A stretch of 64,000 nt of DNA from NCBI RefSeq assembly GCF_002001015.1, contig NZ_MUNO01000005.1, positions 1-64,000 of the forward strand. Reading direction: 5' to 3'. The notes under the pieces were generated by a model. It was not told the origin of the DNA, ran no database searches, and worked only from the letters and a program-made list of their open reading frames with translations. Made by a program: the position numbers and the translations under genes. Below are positions 59,326-64,000 of this stretch, in pieces. Origin of the DNA: Polaromonas sp. A23 (GTDB taxonomy: Bacteria > Pseudomonadota > Gammaproteobacteria > Burkholderiales > Burkholderiaceae_C). Positions within the stretch are counted from its first letter, which is position 1. Each line of letters starts with the position of its first letter.

Positions 59326-60896
59326 CAGGCCCTGCGTCGCCGCATTCCGTACTCCACCGCCTCAAACAGCGCTTCGCTCAGCAGCGCCAGCAAGGTGGCG
59401 GGCAGGGCGCCGGCCAGCAGCAGCTGGCCATCGTTGAGCGCCAGGCCGGTGACGATCCGCTCGCCGTAACCGCCCGCGCCTATGAAGGCGGCAATCGTCG
59501 CGGTGCCAATCGCAATCGAGGTGGCCGTGCGCACGCCGGCGATGATGGTGGGCAGTGCCAGCGGCAGCTCAATCAGGCGCATGCGCTGGCCCGCCGTCAT
59601 GCCCAGCGCTTCGCCGGCCAGGCGCAGGCCGCTTGACACCTCGCCCAGGCCCGCCACCGTGTTGCGCATGATGGGCAGCAGCGAATAAAGCATCAGCGCA
59701 ATCAGCGCGGGCACGGTGCCAATCACGCCCATCAATGAGATCAACATGGCCAGCAGCGCCAGCGAAGGCACGGTTTGTAGCAGGCCGGTGGCGCCCAGCA
59801 CCACGGCGCGCAGCCGCGGGTGCGGAAACACCAGCACCGCCAGCGGAATGCCAATCAGCGCCGCCAGGCCCACGGAGATGAATGTCAGCGCCAGGTGTTG
59901 GCGTGTCAGCCGCGCCAGGTCGGGCCCGAAGAGTTTGGCCCAGAAGCCGCGCTGGGCAGGATCGGCCGCGGCTGCCGTGCCGCCTGCAGCTTTGCCGGCC
60001 AGATGGTCGCGCGCAATCACGTCAAACGCCACGCCCTGCAGCTCGGCCCGCGCATTCATCGCAATCATCGCGTTCTCGTCAATGCTGCCGCCCAGCTTCT
60101 GCAGCGCCGCCCAGGCCTGGGGGAAGCGCGTCGGCACGTCCAGCCGGTAGAGCAGCACCGCGTCATAACGCGGAAAATAAGCCTTGTCGTCCGCCAGCAC
60201 GCGCAGGCCCAGGTGCTTGATTTTTGCGTCGGTGGTGTAGATGTCGATCACGTCCACCTGCTTCTGTGCAATCGCGTCATACGCCAGGCCGTGGTCCAGC
60301 GCGGTGGGTACCTGCGTGGCGCCGTAGCGCTGCGCCAGCCCGCGCCAGCCATCTGCGCGGCCAATGAATTCGTTGGACAGGCCCAGCTTGAGCTCCGCAT
60401 GTTTCGCCAGGTCGCTCAGCGATTTGATGCCCAGCCGCTGCGCATTGTCTTCACGCATGGCCAGCGCGTAGCCATCGTTAAAACCCAACGGCACCGCCAC
60501 GCCCAGGCCCAGCGGCGCCAGCGCCGCGTTCATCGCCTCCAGTGTCATCGGGGCAGGGCTTTTGAGAATCTCCAGGCTGATGGTGCCCACGTATTCGGGG
60601 TACAGGTCGATGCTGCCCGAGCGCAGCGCCTCATAAACAATGGCCGTATTGCCCAGCCCCTGCAACACCGAAGGCGGCGTGGGTGTGTGCGCCGCCGCCG
60701 TCTGCGCCAGCACCTGCGCCAGGATGTAAGACTCGGTGAAACGCTTGGAGCCTATGCGCAGCGTGTCGTTGGGGGCGTTGGCGGCAAGGGTGATGGTGCT
60801 GCCAATCAACAGCGCGAAGGCGATGCCGCTGGCCAGCAGCCTTCGCAGCCACCGAGCCGGGTGCGCATCGACCAAAGGGGGAAGTGGGCTCTGCAT
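59325..60896 (-). CDS. ABC transporter receptor-permease fusion, betaine/choline (OpuC) type
   Basis: A 523-residue fusion. After a hydrophobic N-terminal segment, residues about 45-310 are an OpuAC-like receptor (LRIGSKRFTESYILAQVLAQ, IDLYPEYVGT); residues about 330-523 are a permease with HLALTFISVGLAALIGIPLA and the EAA-like loop GEALGMTAGQRMRLIELPLA. It would bind and import quaternary ammonium or related compounds. The ATP-binding subunit is not encoded on either side. I use the ATG at 60896; a TTG at 60926 with GGGAG nine nt before it is a good alternative. Confidence 0.88.
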   Translation of the reverse strand: MQSPLPPLVDAHPARWLRRLLASGIAFALLIGSTITLAANAPNDTLRIGSKRFTESYILAQVLAQTAAAHTPTPPSVLQGLGNTAIVYEALRSGSIDLYPEYVGTISLEILKSPAPMTLEAMNAALAPLGLGVAVPLGFNDGYALAMREDNAQRLGIKSLSDLAKHAELKLGLSNEFIGRADGWRGLAQRYGATQVPTALDHGLAYDAIAQKQVDVIDIYTTDAKIKHLGLRVLADDKAYFPRYDAVLLYRLDVPTRFPQAWAALQKLGGSIDENAMIAMNARAELQGVAFDVIARDHLAGKAAGGTAAAADPAQRGFWAKLFGPDLARLTRQHLALTFISVGLAALIGIPLAVLVFPHPRLRAVVLGATGLLQTVPSLALLAMLISLMGVIGTVPALIALMLYSLLPIMRNTVAGLGEVSSGLRLAGEALGMTAGQRMRLIELPLALPTIIAGVRTATSIAIGTATIAAFIGAGGYGERIVTGLALNDGQLLLAGALPATLLALLSEALFEAVEYGMRRRRA

Positions 60897-60943
60897 CTGC
60901 GCAGTATCGCTGCCTCTGCAGAACAATGCCAGTAACTCCCGTG

Positions 60944-61008
60944 CGCTATTGATTTGCTAGCTGCTTGCGCCCGTGGAATAAGGGCTGGCGGCCAATTTGT
61001 CTCTATAA
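60944..61008 (+). repeat. Copy 6 of the GCTAT/ATAGCTGCT repeat family
   Basis: GCTATTGATTTGCTAGCTGC, then GCGCCCGTGGAATAAGGGCT and GGCCAATTTGTCTCTATAAA. It is the direct-repeat partner of the copy at 59213. Confidence 0.78.
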
Positions 61009-61075
61009 AAACGGCCAAACGCCTTTTAATGCCCTTTGAATGCCTTCAAGGGCCCGTCGAAGCCTCCCGCCAAAC

Positions 61076-62065
61076 TCACGCCGTGCGAATCACCGAGATG
61101 TGCTCCGTCCCACTCTCAGGCAACCACACCTCGCCAGCCCGCCCCAGAATCTGCCGCACATTCGTACTCTCACGCGGCATCGGGTAGCGCTCAAACTTCT
61201 CGGTGCGCGCGTCAAAGCTCACGATGGCGTTGCTGCCCCATTCGGCCAGCCACACCGTGTCGCGCTCGTCCACATACACCGCGTAGGTCTTGGGGCTGTC
61301 GCCGGGCAGCTTCCAGGTACGCCAGGTGTTGGCCTGCGGGTCGTGCATGGACACATTGCCGCTGTTCCACTCGCTCACCCAGATGCGGCCCTTGCTGTCG
61401 CTCCACACGCGGCGCGCGCCCTGCTTGGGTGTGGGCGGCTCCACCACGGTGGATTCACCCGTGCGCCTGTCGATGTGCGCAATGAACGAGCCCGCCAGCG
61501 AACACCACCACACCTCGCCGGCTGGCGTGGTGCAAATGCCGTAAGGCCCGCGGCCGCGCGGGGCCTGCTTCACAGACACCTCACCCGTCTTCACCGCCAC
61601 CTTGCCCACGTAGCCGCTCTGGCCGGTAAACCACAAATCGCCCGCGCCGTCGAAGGCGCAGGTGTTGAGGTTGGCGTAAGGCGTGCCCGCGGGCAGGGGG
61701 AAGGCCTGCACCTTCTGGTCGGGCCAGCTCACCCGCACGATGGCGTTCTGCCCGCCGTCAGTCACCCACGCCGCCTTGTCCGGCCCCTGAATCACGCCAT
61801 GCGGCGAAGAGCCCGAGCCAAGGGCAATCAGTTCCGTGCGGCCAGTCTTGGGCTCAAACCAGCCCAGGTGGCCACTGGCCTGCGCCGTAAACCACACGCC
61901 GCCATCAGGCGCAGGCGCCAGGTCATGAATGCCGGTGCGCCGCGAGGTGGCCAGCTTCCACGACTGCATCTTGCCGGGCTGCGCCAGCGCGGGAGAGGTG
62001 AGGGTGCCGGCAAGCGCCGTTGCGCCCAGGGCGCCGAGCATGTTGCGTCGGTTAAACAGAACCAT
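61076..62065 (-). CDS. Exported Vgb-like beta-propeller protein
   Basis: A 329-residue propeller of the virginiamycin B lyase / SMP-30-like group, with repeats such as APAPDGGVWFTAQASGHLGW and GAGDLWFTGQSGYVGKVAV. The N-terminus has paired Arg (FNRRNMLGALGATALAGTL) before a hydrophobic stretch ending ALA, so Tat or Sec export is expected. The ATG at 62065 follows AGGAGGTTCCC. Many such proteins are labelled streptogramin lyase, but a role in resistance is not supported here; lactone hydrolysis or binding is as likely. Confidence 0.85.
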   Translation of the reverse strand: MVLFNRRNMLGALGATALAGTLTSPALAQPGKMQSWKLATSRRTGIHDLAPAPDGGVWFTAQASGHLGWFEPKTGRTELIALGSGSSPHGVIQGPDKAAWVTDGGQNAIVRVSWPDQKVQAFPLPAGTPYANLNTCAFDGAGDLWFTGQSGYVGKVAVKTGEVSVKQAPRGRGPYGICTTPAGEVWWCSLAGSFIAHIDRRTGESTVVEPPTPKQGARRVWSDSKGRIWVSEWNSGNVSMHDPQANTWRTWKLPGDSPKTYAVYVDERDTVWLAEWGSNAIVSFDARTEKFERYPMPRESTNVRQILGRAGEVWLPESGTEHISVIRTA

Positions 62066-62167
62066 GGGAACCTCCTGTGGGGTGGGAGCTTTGTGATTCT
62101 TATACAAAGTGGAAGGGCTTGCCTGACAGATGCAACTGGCGGTTTGGCGGGGTGAGCCTGCTGAATC

Positions 62168-62227
62168 GCTATGAATTCAATAGCTTCTTGCGACCGCCGT
62201 ATATGGATTAGGGGAAGATTCGACATT
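62168..62227 (+). repeat. Copy 7 of the repeat family, degenerate
   Basis: GCTATGAATTCAATAGCTTC followed by TTGCGACCG and ATTAGGGGAAGATTCGACA. The first part is clear, the rest diverged. It lies in the 318-bp gap before hsdM, in which I see no other feature. Confidence 0.5.
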
Positions 62228-62383
62228 CAAAACGTATTCTGAGGCAGCTAACAGGGCGCTTGTAGCGTGTCCTCTCATTGGAGGAGGGTTCTTTGCAGGT
62301 GCTCACCTAGAATGGGCCAGAGGGAAGACTAATGACGCCAGAGCCTAAAGCCGGGGTCAACATTGACGCGCTATTTAAAGAGT

Positions 62384-64000
62384 ATGAACACCGAAGAACA
62401 ACAATTTCTCAATAACCTCGACAAGCAACTCTGGGCCGCAGCCGACCGTTTGCGTGCCGCCGTCAATCCCAGCGAATACATGCATGTTGTCTTGGGGTTG
62501 GTCTTCCTCAAGTACATCTCCGATGCATTCAAGGAGCGTCGTTTGGAACTTGAAGCTGCTTTCAATGATCCGGCTAACGATTACTACCTGGGCGAAGATT
62601 CGGCAGAGTTAATCGAGCAGGAGCTTGAAGCGCGCGACTACTACACCGAGACCAACGTTTTCTGGGTGCCTGCCCTGGCCCGCTGGGATTTCCTCAAAGA
62701 CAGCGCCAAAGTCGCCATCGACACAGTCCTCACCGTTAAAAACGGAAAAACTTTTCAGTACAAGTTCAAAGGCATAGGCCGCCTACTGGACGACGCCCTC
62801 GAAGCGGTGGAAAAGGACAACCCCAAACTCAAAGGCGTGCTCGACAAAAGTTACGCGCGCTGGCGTGTAGACGAAGCCTTGCCCGGTCTCATAGACGAGT
62901 TCTCCAAAATCCCGTTCAACCGCGGCGCGCTCAAGGCCAAAGACATTCTGGGGCACATCTACGAATACTTCCTGGGGGAGTTCTCTATTGCTGCTGGCAA
63001 GCGCGGCGGCGAGTTCTATACACCCAAGAGCATCGTCAGCCTGATTGTGGAAATGTTGGAGCCGTTTGAGGGTCGCGTGTACGACCCTTGCTGCGGTTCG
63101 GGTGGTTTCTTTGTGCAGAGCGAGCGCTTTGTGTTGGAGCACGGCGGCAAGATCGGCCAGCTCAGTATCTATGGGCAAGAGTTCAACCCCACCACCTGGC
63201 GCCTGGCCAGCATGAACATGGCCATCCGCGGCCTGGACTTTGACTTCGGCAAAGAGCCCGCTAGCACCTACTCCCGGCCCCAGCACCCCGACCTGCGCGC
63301 CGACTTCATCATGGCCAACCCACCCTTCAACATGAAGGCTTGGAAAGAGGGCGTGCGAGATGACGACCCGCGTTGGAAGTACGGCGTGCCGCCCGACGGG
63401 AATGCTAACTTTGCGTGGATGCAGCACATGATTCACCACCTGGCACCTCACGGCAGCATGGCCCTGCTGCTTGCTAATGGCTCCATGAGCAGCAACACCA
63501 ACAACGAAGGCGAAATTCGCAAAGCCCTCATCGAGGCCGATCTGGTGGAGTGCATGGTGGCCCTACCCGGCCAGCTGTTTACCAACACGCAAATTCCGGC
63601 CTGCATCTGGTTTCTCACGCGCAGTAAGGCCGAGCGCGCCAAAAAAGGTATCAGCCGTCGCCGCCATGGTGAAGTGTTGTTCATCGACGCCCGCCAGCTT
63701 GGGTACATGAAAGACCGCGTGTTGCGCGACTTCAAACCCGAAGACGTCGCCAAGGTGGCCGCCACGTTTCACGCCTGGCAACGCGGTACGAACTACGCTG
63801 ACGAAGCAGGCTTTTGCAAAACTGCCACGCTGGACGACATCCGCAAGGCCGACCACGTGCTCACCCCGGGCCGCTACGTGGGCGCCGCAGCGCAAGAGCC
63901 CGATGCAGAGCCTTTTGAAGAAAAGATGGCCCGTCTGACTACCTCCTTGGGGGAGCAGTTTAAGGAGAACGCTCGCCTGGAAGTAGAGATTCGCAAAAAT
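62384..64000 (+). CDS. hsdM: Type I restriction-modification methylase subunit HsdM (partial)
   Basis: At least 539 codons, running off the right edge. It starts MNTEEQQFLNNLDKQLWAAA with the HsdM N-terminal helical domain (YMHVVLGLVFLKYISDAF), then the SAM motif DPCCGSGGF at 234-242 and the catalytic NPPF of an N6-adenine methylase (FIMANPPFNMKAW). With HsdS it methylates the recognition sequence and with HsdR restricts foreign DNA; those genes should follow outside the window. No strong ribosome binding site precedes the ATG. Confidence 0.95.
   Translation, partial: MNTEEQQFLNNLDKQLWAAADRLRAAVNPSEYMHVVLGLVFLKYISDAFKERRLELEAAFNDPANDYYLGEDSAELIEQELEARDYYTETNVFWVPALARWDFLKDSAKVAIDTVLTVKNGKTFQYKFKGIGRLLDDALEAVEKDNPKLKGVLDKSYARWRVDEALPGLIDEFSKIPFNRGALKAKDILGHIYEYFLGEFSIAAGKRGGEFYTPKSIVSLIVEMLEPFEGRVYDPCCGSGGFFVQSERFVLEHGGKIGQLSIYGQEFNPTTWRLASMNMAIRGLDFDFGKEPASTYSRPQHPDLRADFIMANPPFNMKAWKEGVRDDDPRWKYGVPPDGNANFAWMQHMIHHLAPHGSMALLLANGSMSSNTNNEGEIRKALIEADLVECMVALPGQLFTNTQIPACIWFLTRSKAERAKKGISRRRHGEVLFIDARQLGYMKDRVLRDFKPEDVAKVAATFHAWQRGTNYADEAGFCKTATLDDIRKADHVLTPGRYVGAAAQEPDAEPFEEKMARLTTSLGEQFKENARLEVEIRKN

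Noticed and set aside
61076-62065. Streptogramin (virginiamycin B) resistance
   Set aside because: Only the propeller fold supports it. The protein is exported and lies in no resistance context, so a resistance claim would be unsupported.

Overview
The window reads as a high-GC betaproteobacterial chromosome, most likely Burkholderiales / Comamonadaceae and probably Polaromonas or a near relative. Evidence: grpE-dnaK-dnaJ order, many Bug-type (TctC) and TRAP receptors, branched-chain-type ABC importers for aromatic acids, and several copies of a short repeat (GCTAT...ATAGCTGCT...GCCC...GGGC) that I associate with Comamonadaceae. The uronate TRAP receptor at 50500-51483 resembles one I remember being crystallised from Polaromonas sp. 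JS666 (recollection, not checked). I see no rRNA, tRNA, CRISPR array, complete insertion sequence or replication origin.

Layout, left to right. 1-5458: repeat-rich edge, MoxR/DUF58 pair, deacetylase-like protein, ECHDC3-like crotonase, MscS channel. 5577-8444: TRAP transporter. 8445-14567: etfBA behind two TetR-type palindromes, an acyl-CoA dehydrogenase, a nitronate monooxygenase-like protein and an acyltransferase. 14675-15819: SOS-box-controlled radical SAM protein. 15823-27657: thirteen tightly packed minus-strand genes: an ABC importer, a CYP199-like P450 with its ferredoxin and ferredoxin reductase, a MarR regulator, and a glutathione-dependent formaldehyde oxidation set (SRPBCC-Gfa fusion, class III alcohol dehydrogenase, S-formylglutathione hydrolase) with an unassigned alpha/beta hydrolase. 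This looks like a self-contained O-demethylation module: import a methoxy-aromatic acid, demethylate it, and oxidise the formaldehyde released. A decayed second copy of the alcohol dehydrogenase 5' end lies just beyond it (27975-28325), suggesting the module was inserted.

28358-34242: MFS transporter, dnaJ, dnaK, grpE with a sigma-32 promoter, and a small winged-helix regulator. 34474-46459: a hydroxycinnamate locus: MarR regulator, feruloyl-esterase/tannase lipoprotein, ABC importer (with a LivM-LivG fusion), SDR dehydrogenase, feruloyl-CoA synthetase, crotonase and a divergent amidohydrolase, with a 33-bp palindrome between the divergent units. The set fits CoA-dependent beta-oxidative shortening of ferulate or coumarate to vanillate or 4-hydroxybenzoate.

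46445-59020: uronate/aldarate locus: Gfo/Idh oxidoreductase, Bug receptor, GntR regulator, uronate dehydrogenase, TRAP importer, exported lactonase, galactarate dehydratase, ketodeoxyglucarate aldolase, tartronate semialdehyde reductase and a second Bug receptor. Together these convert galacturonate or glucuronate to pyruvate and glycerate. 59325-62065: a receptor-permease fusion of the betaine/choline ABC type and a Vgb-like beta-propeller. 62384-64000: a type I restriction methylase (hsdM) runs off the right edge.
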